Assembly: GCA_030038355.1 (NCBI GenBank)
Contig: JASHPB010000023.1
Span: 1 to 64,000, forward strand
Origin: Candidatus Binataceae bacterium
GTDB taxonomy: Bacteria > Desulfobacterota > Binatia > Binatales > Binataceae
Length of the DNA: 64,000 nt
Direction: 5' to 3'
Shown in pieces: positions 1 through 10,092 of the stretch (position 1 is its first letter; every line of letters starts with the position of its first letter). Position numbers and translations under genes: made by a program. Below the pieces are notes generated by a model. The model searched no databases. It was not told where the DNA came from and saw only the letters and a program-made list of their open reading frames with translations.

Positions 1-193
1 TCATCCAGCGCTCCATCTGCAGATCGAGGAGCAGAAGGTCGCAGGGATTCGCGGCCAGCGTCGCGTCGAGCTGATCGGCGCGTTCGACCTCGGAAACCAC
101 CTCGATATCGGATTGCAGCAGCAGGAGCGATCTAAGCCCTTGGCGGAAAAGCGCGTGATCGTCAGCGATACTCAGACGAATGGGCATCGGCAT
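1..193 (-). CDS. Response regulator (NarL/LuxR type), N-terminal receiver part, truncated by window edge
   Basis: Reverse complement reads MPIRLSIADDHALFRQGLRSLLLLQSDIEVVSEVERADQLDATLAANPCDLLLLDLQMERWM; typical receiver start with DD and phospho-acceptor D; adjoins histidine kinase stop. Confidence 0.88.
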   Translation of the reverse strand, partial: MPMPIRLSIADDHALFRQGLRSLLLLQSDIEVVSEVERADQLDATLAANPCDLLLLDLQMERWM

Positions 194-1318
194 CTAGGAA
201 TTGGGCATCGTAATTTCGAGGCGCGCGGCGCCATTTTGTGCGAGCACAATTTCGCCGCCGAGTTCGGCAACGCGCGACGCGATTACCCATGGTGGATCAT
301 CGCTATCCGTGAAACCGATGCCATCGTCCTCAATGATAATATGGATTGCACCCTGCACCGTTTGCAATTCGATACTCACGAGACTAGCCATCGCATGGCG
401 GCGTACGTTGCGCAGACCCTCGAGGACGATCTGCAGGAGATGCTCACCCGTCGACACGCGTCCGGTGAAATTCGCATTCAGGTCAAGCCGAGGATCGGAA
501 CTGTCCTTCAAGGTTTCACGCGATACATCGCCCTCGACTCCGGCCAGCGAGCGGATATACACGCGTACCTCGTCATACTCGCGTGCTACGCCGCGCTGCA
601 ATTCGGTCAGCTCGCGAAGCGCCTGCTCGGGACGTTCTCTCGCGAGCAGCTCGCGGCAGGTCTCGAGACGGAGGTTCACACCGGCGAGCGCCTGAACGTA
701 TCCATCGTGCAGAGAGCGCGCGATCGAATGACGCTCCGCGCGCGTCTCGAGCTCGCGGATTCGTAGTTCAAACAATGCGCGCTGCTGTCCGAAGAAGCCG
801 ATTAGATAGCCGGCGATTGCGAGATACACGGCGCGCATCACGTACTGACTGTTGAGCCGATCCGCAAATGCGATCACGAGCAAATAGAGCAGCACGCTCG
901 ATAGGGTTATAGCGATGGTTGCCTTCAATGACGCGCGTACTCCGACGGCGAGAATGGCAAATACGAAAAAAATGTAGGCGGGACTGGTCTGGCCCTCGGT
1001 CAGGAACGCGACCATCGTTGCGAAGAGAAGATCGAGCGCGATTGAAACCGCCTGCAGATTTCGGATCGCGAAACCGATCCGCAGCGCAAAGTAGAATGAG
1101 ACGCTGTACGTCAGATGACAAAGTAGCGTGACGAGCGCGACGGTGGTCAAATGAAAAAGCCCGCCCGTTGTTGTGGGGTCGACATATAGCGTGAGCATCG
1201 CGAGCAACGACAACACGATTCGTGCGCGTGCCACATCAACATCGAGGGCATGAAATTCGTTCGGCTTCATCTTCGATTGCGGCCTCGCGTACACAATTGC
1301 CACTGAGGGCACAATCAA
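194..1318 (-). CDS. Sensor histidine kinase (HisKA_3/NarX-type) with N-terminal membrane helices
   Basis: ORF 374 aa; ARSLHDGYVQALAGVNLRLE H-box, C-terminal HATPase-like IEDDGIGFTD; paired with response regulator. Confidence 0.88.
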   Translation of the reverse strand: MIVPSVAIVYARPQSKMKPNEFHALDVDVARARIVLSLLAMLTLYVDPTTTGGLFHLTTVALVTLLCHLTYSVSFYFALRIGFAIRNLQAVSIALDLLFATMVAFLTEGQTSPAYIFFVFAILAVGVRASLKATIAITLSSVLLYLLVIAFADRLNSQYVMRAVYLAIAGYLIGFFGQQRALFELRIRELETRAERHSIARSLHDGYVQALAGVNLRLETCRELLARERPEQALRELTELQRGVAREYDEVRVYIRSLAGVEGDVSRETLKDSSDPRLDLNANFTGRVSTGEHLLQIVLEGLRNVRRHAMASLVSIELQTVQGAIHIIIEDDGIGFTDSDDPPWVIASRVAELGGEIVLAQNGAARLEITMPNS

Positions 1319-1361
1319 TTCGACAAGCCGCGCGACGCTGACGCAAGGCCCGCATTGGCGA

Positions 1362-3125
1362 CTATGAGCCGCCCGGGATAACCAGCGTTGGCTTGGTCCG
1401 CGGGCGCGAGAAATCGAACATGTTCAGCAGATCGCCGATAGCTGGTCCGTTGGTTGGAAGATAGGGATTATCCGGAGCGGCGATCGGATTGGGCAACCGG
1501 TCGCGGCTTCGATCCGAAAGCGGATGAATATTCCAGTTCGCTTCGATGAATTTGAGTATCGAGGCATGATCGCAATAGGTGTGGTCGATCGCGCCCGGCC
1601 TCACATAAGGTGAAATCACGAGCAGAGGAATGCGCGTGCCGTCGCCGAAAAAGTCTAGAGTCTGAATATATCCGGTATCGTAATAGCCGCCGCCTTCGTC
1701 GAAGGTAATCATGATGGCCGAGTCGGCGAACAGTTTCGGCCTGCTGATAATATTATTTGCAATACTCAGTACAAAATACTCATATGCCGACATCGCGGAG
1801 TTGGATGGATGAGCCGAGTAGGGTTCGTAGGGCCTGATGAACGAGACGGCGGGCAGCTTGCCCTGCGCAGCGTCGGCATAGAATTTCGACATGCCGGTTA
1901 TGTTTTTGCGCAGTGCCGTAGTCATCACGTTTTTACTGAACTGCAATGGATTACAGATCGAGCACCACGCATCGTTGGCGCCGCCCGGCTGCAACCCGCC
2001 GATGTAGTATTTCCATGATACTCCGGCGCGAGTCAGTGCTTCCCCGATATTGGGTAACGTCTGCGGAGGCAGAGTATAAGGATGCGCGTTTACATCGACG
2101 AGTGAACCATCCGGGTTGTATGCAGGACCGTAGTTGTTGACCAGGTAATAATGATCTCGATCGCAGTTCGGCGCGCGATGCCGCGCACGCAGGTAGTCAC
2201 GTATCGGAGCGACTCCCGCGCTCGCCGGGTCTGAGCAATTCACGTAGGAACCGCTCCTGTAGCCATCGCGCTGGTACCAGTTGTTCGATCCTGGCCAGGG
2301 ATCGGGGTCTTCGATCAGGTCATCGGGCGGTTTCATCGCGTTGCCATTGCCGTCGCTATAAAATGCAACGTCTCCCGTACCAAGGTAGATAAAGCTGGCG
2401 CCGGTGCCGCCCATGATGCCCTGGTGGAAGTTGTCATTGAGCGCATAGTGGTCGGCGATAAATTTGAACACGGGTGCGTCGCCAGCGCTCATGTTATAGA
2501 AGCCCATCGAGATCCCACCCTGCGTGGTGCTCTGATCGGTAAAAGGCGAGGGCGGTGGTTTGCCGCCACTGCCCATTCCGATAGTCACCGCATCCCAGAT
2601 GAATAGATCGTTGCGGCCCTCGTCGTATTGCTGCCACATCTGAAAGAACCGATGAACCGGATCGCCGGTGAAGGAGAGCTGGTATGCAGTATACTTGGTG
2701 ATTTGGAATGGCCCATCGGGCAGATTTGCCGGGAAGCGAGTATCGGGAACATTGATAGGCCGGCCGAACGAAAAATTGGTATTCGGCTGCGGCAAAGCGG
2801 TGTACGGCGTAGTTCGGCGCGGCGTAATGGAGTATCTGTCCGTTTCCGACGCCTGCCATTGGCGCGCCTTGTCGAAGTGCTGACCAGGTGAACCGTCGAG
2901 ATTGACTATTCCTTCGGATAGTAAATTAACTACCTTTTGACCGCGATGAGGTTGATAGACACCGAACAGATTGTCGAAGCTGTGATTTTCGCCGACGATT
3001 ATGAACAAGTGCTTGATTGGAGTGACGGTGGGGTGAGGCGCGGTCGACCCGGCAATCGCTATTGCCGCAGTCAGGCAGACCGACAGTAGCGTTCCGAGAC
3101 CAACGCTTGATCGCCCATAGCTCAT
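1362..3125 (-). CDS. Secreted phosphoesterase family protein (phospholipase C / acid phosphatase-like)
   Basis: ORF to 3179, likely start MSYGRSS at 3125 followed by signal peptide; HLFIIVGENHSFDNLFGVY and ITFDEGGGYYD motifs. Confidence 0.85.
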   Translation of the reverse strand: MSYGRSSVGLGTLLSVCLTAAIAIAGSTAPHPTVTPIKHLFIIVGENHSFDNLFGVYQPHRGQKVVNLLSEGIVNLDGSPGQHFDKARQWQASETDRYSITPRRTTPYTALPQPNTNFSFGRPINVPDTRFPANLPDGPFQITKYTAYQLSFTGDPVHRFFQMWQQYDEGRNDLFIWDAVTIGMGSGGKPPPSPFTDQSTTQGGISMGFYNMSAGDAPVFKFIADHYALNDNFHQGIMGGTGASFIYLGTGDVAFYSDGNGNAMKPPDDLIEDPDPWPGSNNWYQRDGYRSGSYVNCSDPASAGVAPIRDYLRARHRAPNCDRDHYYLVNNYGPAYNPDGSLVDVNAHPYTLPPQTLPNIGEALTRAGVSWKYYIGGLQPGGANDAWCSICNPLQFSKNVMTTALRKNITGMSKFYADAAQGKLPAVSFIRPYEPYSAHPSNSAMSAYEYFVLSIANNIISRPKLFADSAIMITFDEGGGYYDTGYIQTLDFFGDGTRIPLLVISPYVRPGAIDHTYCDHASILKFIEANWNIHPLSDRSRDRLPNPIAAPDNPYLPTNGPAIGDLLNMFDFSRPRTKPTLVIPGGS

Positions 3126-3335
3126 AAGCAAAACTTTCACTCCTAAGATCGTTTGCGCATGCCGCCGGGGCGCGGCCACGGATCTACGAAAGTAGATCGC
3201 GACCGATTCCTCGGCAACGGAACTTTGTTGCGGTTCTGTTACCGCACGCGGTTGCGTGCCGGGGAGTAGAGGTTAAAATCGGCGGGCAGAAATTCGCTGT
3301 GCTCCGAGACCGGCGGCGGATGCAAGGAATAATCG

Positions 3336-3914
3336 ATGGGTCCAATTGGCAGCGGGATTTTTCTCACCAAGGGTGTCGGCAAGCATCGGGAGAAGCTCAC
3401 CTCGTTCGAGCTCGCGTTGCGCGACGCGCGAATTGCCGAGTTCAACCTGGTGCGAGTGAGCTCGATTTTTCCACCCAACTGCAGAGTCGTTTCGATCCAG
3501 GACGGGCTGAAGACGCTGACGCCCGGACAAATCGTTTACGCGGTGATGTACGACAACTCGACCAACGAGCCGCATCGCCTGGTAGCGGCGTCGGTCGGCC
3601 TCGCCATACCGGCGGATCCCAAGCAGTATGGCTACCTCTCGGAGCACAAGAGTTTCGGTGAGACCGACGAACGCGCCGGCGACTATGCCGAGGATCTTGC
3701 GGCGACGATGCTCGCGACGGCACTCGGCGTCGATTTCGATCCCAACGTCAGTTACGACGAGCGCAAGGACGTGTGGCGCCTCTCGGACAAGATCGTCAAG
3801 ACGCGCAACATCACGCAATCGGCCGTGGGCGATCGCGATGGGCTTTGGACGACGGTCGTGACCGCGGCGGTTTTCGTCAATCCGCCGGAAACCAAGAGCA
3901 GCGCGACCACCTGA
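3336..3914 (+). CDS. Pyruvoyl-dependent arginine decarboxylase
   Basis: 192 aa; [39 protein letters not shown] with Ser-Ser self-cleavage site. Confidence 0.88.
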   Translation: MGPIGSGIFLTKGVGKHREKLTSFELALRDARIAEFNLVRVSSIFPPNCRVVSIQDGLKTLTPGQIVYAVMYDNSTNEPHRLVAASVGLAIPADPKQYGYLSEHKSFGETDERAGDYAEDLAATMLATALGVDFDPNVSYDERKDVWRLSDKIVKTRNITQSAVGDRDGLWTTVVTAAVFVNPPETKSSATT

Positions 3915-3928
3915 CCGCGCGTGCGACG

Positions 3929-4942
3929 CTACGCCTCGTAAAAGACGTCGACGATAGCGGTCCGATATTGGCTGAGCCGCGCCGCGGATAGAAAGTACTG
4001 CGGCGGCGAGAGCGTAAGAGAATCAGCATAGCGCCACATATTGTCAACGCGTTCGCGCGCTTCGTCGAGCGTGCCGGCGATCGCGAAAGTCGTCACCATT
4101 TCATCTGGAATCGCGCGCAGCATCGCCGTGGTATCGCCGCGCGCAGCAGCTTCGGCTGCGGCGCGCGCCGCGGCGCCGAATCCATGATCGGTGTAGTACT
4201 TCTCGTATTGCGCAACGCTGGCGTAGAAGGCGACGGTGCCGCGCATGTCATCGATCGCCTGTTTGCGATCGCGCGCCATCGCAACGTAGTTCCAGAGGTT
4301 CACATGAAAACTGCTTCGCGCGCGGCCGCTCGAGGCCAATGAATCAGCGAGCGTGCGATCATATTCCTCGATCTTGCTGAGCGACCACACCGGATGTCCC
4401 ATCAAGCCGTCCGCGATTTGTCCCGCGACGACGACCGTGTTTCGAAAGAGCGCCGGCAGGTAGATCGGAATTGATGCGCGAACGGGCTTCCGCGCTCGGA
4501 ACGCGCGCAGATCGAGCTTGTGATACTCGCCATCGATTCGGCCGAGCTCGCCGCTGTGTCCCTTCCCCATGATTGCGCGCACTGCGTTAACGACTTCGCG
4601 CAGATGCGCGACTGGTTTGCCATAGACGATTCCATGGATGTTCTCGTTCCAGGTCCGCACGCCCGTGCCAAGTCCCAGAACCACGCGGCCGCCGCTGATT
4701 CGATCGAGGTCGAGCGCGCTCAGTGCCGTTTCCATCGGGCTGCGGGTAAACGCGAGTGCGATTCCCGAGCCGAGTTTGAGTCGCGTGGTCGCCATCGCCA
4801 TCGCGGCCAGTGTGGGAAACGGCGGCGAGTGCAGTTGGGGCACCCAGACTCCGTAGAGTCCGAGGTCCTCGAAGCGTTTCATCAATACAGCGATTTCGGC
4901 GGCGGGCATCGCCTGAACCATTTCCCAGTATTCGTGTTTCAT
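3929..4942 (-). CDS. LLM-class flavin/F420-dependent oxidoreductase
   Basis: 337 aa; LGSGIALAFTRSPMETALSALDLDRISGGRVVLGLGTG typical of luciferase-like family. Confidence 0.85.
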   Translation of the reverse strand: MKHEYWEMVQAMPAAEIAVLMKRFEDLGLYGVWVPQLHSPPFPTLAAMAMATTRLKLGSGIALAFTRSPMETALSALDLDRISGGRVVLGLGTGVRTWNENIHGIVYGKPVAHLREVVNAVRAIMGKGHSGELGRIDGEYHKLDLRAFRARKPVRASIPIYLPALFRNTVVVAGQIADGLMGHPVWSLSKIEEYDRTLADSLASSGRARSSFHVNLWNYVAMARDRKQAIDDMRGTVAFYASVAQYEKYYTDHGFGAAARAAAEAAARGDTTAMLRAIPDEMVTTFAIAGTLDEARERVDNMWRYADSLTLSPPQYFLSAARLSQYRTAIVDVFYEA

Positions 4943-4946
4943 GTCT

Positions 4947-5828
4947 TCAGGTCCTCGCGGCGAGCTTGAGCTCGCGATCGCTGCGCGATCCGATGCGTGG
5001 CGGAAGGATCATTCCTCGCGGTGACAGATAGCGCATCAGGATCACCGCACCCGGAACGAGATAGAAGAAGGAAGCCGGCACCCACATTATAACTCCGGCA
5101 ATTATCTGATCGTCGAGCGGCGAGATTCCCGCAACTCGCGGTGCGGCCGCATACATCGGATATAGCAGTCGGCCGAGAAAGGTGAGTATTGCCGCGAGTG
5201 CCGTGTTCTGCAAATCGGCGAATAGCAGGTAGGGAACCATCGTCCACCGCGGCCATCGCGCGATGCTGGGCCAGGGTTGAATGACGGGCCACCAAAACAT
5301 CAATGCGGTACAGAAAAAACAGGCATGCTCGAAGGCGTGCGCAAGCGGCGATCGGAGCGCGAGCTGAAAAGCCGCCGGCGTATGCCATCCCCAGGTCGCA
5401 ACCGCGAAGGCGAACCAGCATACGAGCGGCTCAGTCAGCCAGTTGAAAATTGCTCGTAGAGATTGCGACCTGGAAATCGGGCCGACCACAGACTTGGCAA
5501 CGATGACAGGCAGGCCGCGCACGAGCGGAATCAAAGGAGCGCCGGCGAGGAGCAACGCGGGGGCGACGATCATCAAGAGCAGGTGCTGAATCATATGCAC
5601 CTGGAGCAGCAGATCGTCGAGTTCCTCGAGCGGCGACGCGATGGCGATGAAAAGAGTTGTGATGCCGCCGAGAAAGAATCCGAGGCGTCGCATTGGGAAT
5701 CGCTCGGGCATCTGGCGATGCAACCGCACCAAGCCGCGCGCGTACACCGCAGCGATGATCAGGAGCGTCGCAATCCGCGGCCACGGCGGCGACCACGATT
5801 CAACCGCGGTACGAATCAGAGCATCCAC
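4947..5828 (-). CDS. ctaG: Cytochrome c oxidase assembly protein, CtaG (caa3_CtaG) family
   Basis: 293 aa multi-TM; HMIQHLLLMIVAPALLLAGAP and HACFFCTALMFWWPVIQPWP; located in cox/qcr operon. Confidence 0.85.
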   Translation of the reverse strand: MDALIRTAVESWSPPWPRIATLLIIAAVYARGLVRLHRQMPERFPMRRLGFFLGGITTLFIAIASPLEELDDLLLQVHMIQHLLLMIVAPALLLAGAPLIPLVRGLPVIVAKSVVGPISRSQSLRAIFNWLTEPLVCWFAFAVATWGWHTPAAFQLALRSPLAHAFEHACFFCTALMFWWPVIQPWPSIARWPRWTMVPYLLFADLQNTALAAILTFLGRLLYPMYAAAPRVAGISPLDDQIIAGVIMWVPASFFYLVPGAVILMRYLSPRGMILPPRIGSRSDRELKLAART

Positions 5829-5831
5829 GAA

Positions 5832-7328
5832 TCACTGCGCAGGCGAATGATGCGAGTCGACGTCGGAGATCGGCTGCTCAGGCTTCACCGAATTGCGTGC
5901 GCCGAGCTCGCTCCGCGGATGCATCGTGTTGAGGAACGCGACGATTGCGTTGACCTCGGCGGGGCTAAGATTCTTGCCGTAGGCCGGCATGTTGCCGCCG
6001 CCTTGAATGATCTGCCGCACGATCTGATCGGGCGTGAGTCGGGTCGCGACGTCGTCCAAAGCGGGACCGCGCATTCCGCCTTCGCCACCGAGCGCATGGC
6101 AGTTGCGGCATTGCTTGCTTTGAATCAGAATGGCGCCCTGCAACTCGAGCGGAGTGCGGCCCTTCACGTAATCGACGGGAGTCGGCGCTTCGCTCCAAGC
6201 TTCCATTTTCGGCGACCATGGCGAGAAGGTGCCAAGCCAGGTGAGCGTGCCAATAGTAGTGAATGCCAGAATGACTATTACGACTGAGATTGGGCGTCGT
6301 CGCCAACTCTTTTCGCCGGTGCCCGAGATAAAAGGGAGTGCGAACAAAAGTGCAATCACGATCGGCGGGCCGACCAGCATCAGGAAGGTCTCGCTCCATG
6401 GCGGCAGGAGCGCGAAGACCGCGAACAACCAGAGGAAGAAGAAGTCCGGGCGTGGGACCGTTTTAATGATCGTCGGATCGGGCTGGCCATTGGGGCCGAA
6501 GGGTCCCGAGATCGCTGCAACGACTAGCAGCGCAAGAATGATGATGCCGGCGAATACCATGTCCTTCTGCGCGGCAAATGGAAAAAACGGCTCACCATCG
6601 CCGGTGACAGTCCGCTCGTAATCTTGCAAATAGTGTTCACGAGTGACTATTCGACCGGGCATTGGATACTCATTGATTCCCAACTTGAGAACCAGGAACA
6701 GATGGAGTGCGACGAATCCAATGAGTATTCCGGGAATAACGAAAACGTGCAGCGCGAAGAATCTTGAGAGGGTTTCGGCGGCGATGATCGGTCCGCCAAG
6801 AATGAGATGTACCAGCTTGAAGCCAACGAATGGAAAGCGTCCAACGATCGACGCGCCGATGCCGAGTCCCCAATAGGCATCCTGATCAAATCTCAAGACC
6901 TGGCCGGTGAACGCCATGCCAAGCGTGCATAGCAGGAGGACGCATCCTGCCACCCAGGTGAGCTCACGCGGATACTTATAGGCGCCGAACAAATAGACCT
7001 GCGCCATGTGCACGAACATGAGGCCGACCATGAAGTCCGAGCCCCAGCCGTGAAGCGCACGCAGATACCATCCGAGCGGCTGAGTATAGTTCAGGTATAT
7101 GAGGCTCGACCAGGCGCCTTCGGCCGACGGAGTATAGACGGTGGCGAGGCAGATCCCGGTAACGATCTGCATAATAAAGATGACGAAGGTGGCGCTGCCG
7201 AAGACGTACCACCAGCTTGCTGAGCTGCGCGGCACGGGGTGGGCAGCGACTTCGGATAAGGTAGAACTGAGACCAAGCCGCAGCTCGAACCAGTCGCCGA
7301 TCGCTTTGGTCCAATCTCGTAGTGGCAT
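5832..7328 (-). CDS. Cytochrome b (bc-type) fused to C-terminal cytochrome c domain
   Basis: 498 aa; cytochrome b segments (ALHGWGSDFMVGLMFVHMAQVYLFG) plus C-terminal CRNCH heme motif and MPAYG. Confidence 0.92.
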   Translation of the reverse strand: MPLRDWTKAIGDWFELRLGLSSTLSEVAAHPVPRSSASWWYVFGSATFVIFIMQIVTGICLATVYTPSAEGAWSSLIYLNYTQPLGWYLRALHGWGSDFMVGLMFVHMAQVYLFGAYKYPRELTWVAGCVLLLCTLGMAFTGQVLRFDQDAYWGLGIGASIVGRFPFVGFKLVHLILGGPIIAAETLSRFFALHVFVIPGILIGFVALHLFLVLKLGINEYPMPGRIVTREHYLQDYERTVTGDGEPFFPFAAQKDMVFAGIIILALLVVAAISGPFGPNGQPDPTIIKTVPRPDFFFLWLFAVFALLPPWSETFLMLVGPPIVIALLFALPFISGTGEKSWRRRPISVVIVILAFTTIGTLTWLGTFSPWSPKMEAWSEAPTPVDYVKGRTPLELQGAILIQSKQCRNCHALGGEGGMRGPALDDVATRLTPDQIVRQIIQGGGNMPAYGKNLSPAEVNAIVAFLNTMHPRSELGARNSVKPEQPISDVDSHHSPAQ

Positions 7329-7352
7329 GGCGAGCGCGCCGTTGATGCGCCT

Positions 7353-7892
7353 CTAGGCCTGCGGTTGGCCGAGGGTCGGGAGCTCTCCCGCTCGCACCCA
7401 GAGCCGTCCTGCCTCAACCTTGTGTTGGTATCTATAGAGCGGCCGCGGCGGCGGTCCGGAAGCTTCCCTACCATCGGCATAGTAAACGCCGCCATGACAC
7501 GGGCACATGAAAAGCCCCGATTCGGCGAACCATCGCACGGGGCATCCGAGATGCGTGCAGTTGATCGCGAAGATGGTGAAATTGTCGCCGCTCTCCCGGC
7601 GCACCCAGCATGGAATCTTCGAAGTTTCGCCGTCCCAGGGTTTTCTGAAGGGATTTACATACTCGGCCAGTCTCGTCTCATTTTCGGGAAAATCACTGAG
7701 GTTGCCGATAGGTATCCATCTCAGCCATTCGATGCGGCGCGCCGGTGAAAGGACGTACCCGATAACTGGAATCGCAAACAATGCGATCGCGATGGCGTTG
7801 AGGAAGACCGCAAGGCGAAGCAGAAAAGTTCTTCGCGAGGTCGATTCTTCGGCGCCCGAGTCCTTGTTATTGACTATTTCGTCCATACTCAT
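7353..7892 (-). CDS. Rieske [2Fe-2S] subunit of bc complex
   Basis: 179 aa; CTHLGCPVRW ... CPCHGGVY; N-terminal TM. Confidence 0.93.
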   Translation of the reverse strand: MSMDEIVNNKDSGAEESTSRRTFLLRLAVFLNAIAIALFAIPVIGYVLSPARRIEWLRWIPIGNLSDFPENETRLAEYVNPFRKPWDGETSKIPCWVRRESGDNFTIFAINCTHLGCPVRWFAESGLFMCPCHGGVYYADGREASGPPPRPLYRYQHKVEAGRLWVRAGELPTLGQPQA

Positions 7893-7904
7893 TCCAATTG
7901 CTAG

Positions 7905-8624
7905 TCAATTACGCTGTGCATACGATGCGCCGCGCGGCATAGCCGGGCGCTTCGACGCGAGCCACGCGACGACATCGGATACTTGTTGCGCCGTCATCGG
8001 CTCGCCTGCCAAATAATCCTTCCAGTCCGGATGACCAAGGTCGGGGCGGCCCGCAATGACTATTGCACGCAAATCCTGGTCGCTCGTCAGAGCCAGGAAC
8101 GAACCGTTGACGATCGATCCAGGTGCGGCGCCCCCTTTGCCGTCGGCGCCGTGACATGACGCACAAAAGGTTGCGAAAACTTTAGTGCCCTGAGCCGGAT
8201 CACCTGGGCCATTGGTGGCGTAGGACGGCGCGCCTTCAGCGGCGCCGTCGCGAGCCCATTGCTTGCGCATGCCGCCGACGATAATTGCGATCTGTTCATC
8301 GGTCAGAGCGCCGCCAGCGCTAGCGGCGAACGGAGGCATCGCGGTGCCATCGACTCCGCGCGCGACGATGTTGGTCAACCTCTTGTCGTCGACGATGCCC
8401 AGGTAGACGGGGTTGTTGAGCGCGAACGCCGCGCCGAACTTTCCGTCAACGCCATGACAGCCGGCGCAGTTCTCATTATACAGTTCCGAATAGTTAGTTA
8501 CTGCTGACGGGCGAAGTGGGTAGTCGGCGCGTGCAGGGCGGCCCGGCAGCGAGTTGCATGCTGACAGCCCGAGCGCGAGCATCGACGAGCTCAACGCCAA
8601 TCCCCAGTGCCTTCTCGCGGACAT
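7905..8624 (-). CDS. Diheme cytochrome c lipoprotein
   Basis: 239 aa; two CxxCH motifs (CAGCH, CASCH); lipobox LGLSAC. Confidence 0.9.
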   Translation of the reverse strand: MSARRHWGLALSSSMLALGLSACNSLPGRPARADYPLRPSAVTNYSELYNENCAGCHGVDGKFGAAFALNNPVYLGIVDDKRLTNIVARGVDGTAMPPFAASAGGALTDEQIAIIVGGMRKQWARDGAAEGAPSYATNGPGDPAQGTKVFATFCASCHGADGKGGAAPGSIVNGSFLALTSDQDLRAIVIAGRPDLGHPDWKDYLAGEPMTAQQVSDVVAWLASKRPAMPRGASYAQRN

Positions 8625-9457
8625 CAGGCGTCGCCCTTCTGATCGTCATTGGCACGGTAACGCGCCTCGATACCTGTTCGAACGGCGAATGGCAGATGCT
8701 GAAGGGTGCGCACTTTCTCAGTGCGATCGACTACGTAGCCGGCGACGGCGCCAAAGGCTATCTGGCAAAGAATGAACCAGCGCCACTCGATTCTCAGATC
8801 AAGCACCGGGTTGATCACGTCGAGTGTCGCCCACAGGAGTCCCGTCCATAACAGCGGCGCCACGATCGCCGCGAAGAACGCGGGATAGCGCGGAAACATC
8901 GGCAGCATCACGCCGTACAGCAGGCCGACCAGCAATGACGCGGTTGCGTGGATCAGTAACGCTATCGCCAACGTCTCGGGATTGAACGCCGACAGCGTTG
9001 CCGTGGTGGCTTGCGCCAAGCTCGGCATCGCGGTCGCGGCCAGAATGTTAATCGTATACCACGGGCTGCCGTGAAAGATGATGCCCTGGACAACGGCCAG
9101 CACGGCCATCACCACGCCACCGGCGATGCCACCCTTGATGCCGGCAGTGTAAGGAAAAATCTCGAGCGGCAGAACGGCGCGGTTGAGCTGCTCGCCGACT
9201 TCGAGGTAGGCGACGGGGAGTTTCGCCTGAACCACGACGACTGACTCAGGCGTCACGGTTACCATTTCTTCGTGCTCAGTTGGAAGAACTTCGCTGAACC
9301 AACTGACGGCGCCCGCTATTGCAATGACGATCCCGACGATACTAACGGACACGCTGGTTACCACTCCGGCGAAGGCGAGCGTGATACCAAGCGCGAACAG
9401 CATCGGCGCGGCGCTGGGCGCCGGCAAGCGCACTTCGTTTTGACTGTTCTCTACCAT
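8624..9457 (-). CDS. Membrane protein of unknown function in respiratory operon
   Basis: 277 aa with several hydrophobic helices; start codon overlaps neighbour; no family recognised by eye. Confidence 0.75.
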   Translation of the reverse strand: MVENSQNEVRLPAPSAAPMLFALGITLAFAGVVTSVSVSIVGIVIAIAGAVSWFSEVLPTEHEEMVTVTPESVVVVQAKLPVAYLEVGEQLNRAVLPLEIFPYTAGIKGGIAGGVVMAVLAVVQGIIFHGSPWYTINILAATAMPSLAQATTATLSAFNPETLAIALLIHATASLLVGLLYGVMLPMFPRYPAFFAAIVAPLLWTGLLWATLDVINPVLDLRIEWRWFILCQIAFGAVAGYVVDRTEKVRTLQHLPFAVRTGIEARYRANDDQKGDA

Positions 9458-9470
9458 TGCAATGGGTCAA

Positions 9471-10073
9471 TCAACGGCCGATTACATATACAGTTGTAAA
9501 CACTACGACCCAGACCGCGTCGACGAAGTGCCAGTACCAGGAGAGTATTTCGGTACGTTCAGCATAACGGCGATCCATGTAGCCGAGCAGAGTGAGAATA
9601 CTCACAAACAGAATCAGGATCAGCCCGATCGTCACGTGCAATGCATGCAATCCCACGAGTGAGAAAAAAGTAGTACCAAACAAATTTGTACTAATAGTCA
9701 GTCCGTCGTGGTAGATTAGTTCCTGCCACTCGAGGCCGGTACCAATCATGAACTCGAGGCCGAGGGCAAGTGTCACAAGCCACCACAGCGTGAAGGTTCC
9801 AATCGAACCGACGCGCAAAGCACGCACGGCGAAAACGATCGTGATGCTGCTCGACAATAAACAGATGGTATTGATTATGGGCGGCGAGAGGACATCCTTG
9901 GGGTACGGGCCGTTCAGGCTTTTGCCGATATAGAAGAGATAGGCGACCACGAAGATCGCGAAGAACGACGACTCGGTGAGAATCAGCAAGAGGATCCCCA
10001 CTCTGCCTTTTTCGGGCAGGCTGCCTTTCCATTCGATCTGCGATTGGTTCGCGACGGCCGGCGCGGCAGCCAT
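9471..10073 (-). CDS. ctaE: Cytochrome c oxidase subunit III
   Basis: Likely start MAAAPAVANQSQIEW at 10073 inside longer ORF; GLHALHVTIGLIL and SWYWHFVDAVWVVVF motifs. Confidence 0.92.
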   Translation of the reverse strand: MAAAPAVANQSQIEWKGSLPEKGRVGILLLILTESSFFAIFVVAYLFYIGKSLNGPYPKDVLSPPIINTICLLSSSITIVFAVRALRVGSIGTFTLWWLVTLALGLEFMIGTGLEWQELIYHDGLTISTNLFGTTFFSLVGLHALHVTIGLILILFVSILTLLGYMDRRYAERTEILSWYWHFVDAVWVVVFTTVYVIGR

Positions 10074-10092
10074 TATTGTTTCCTCGTAGGAA

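Noticed and set aside
5463-6287. 274-aa plus-strand ORF
   Set aside because: Antisense to CtaG and cytochrome b; low-complexity charged composition
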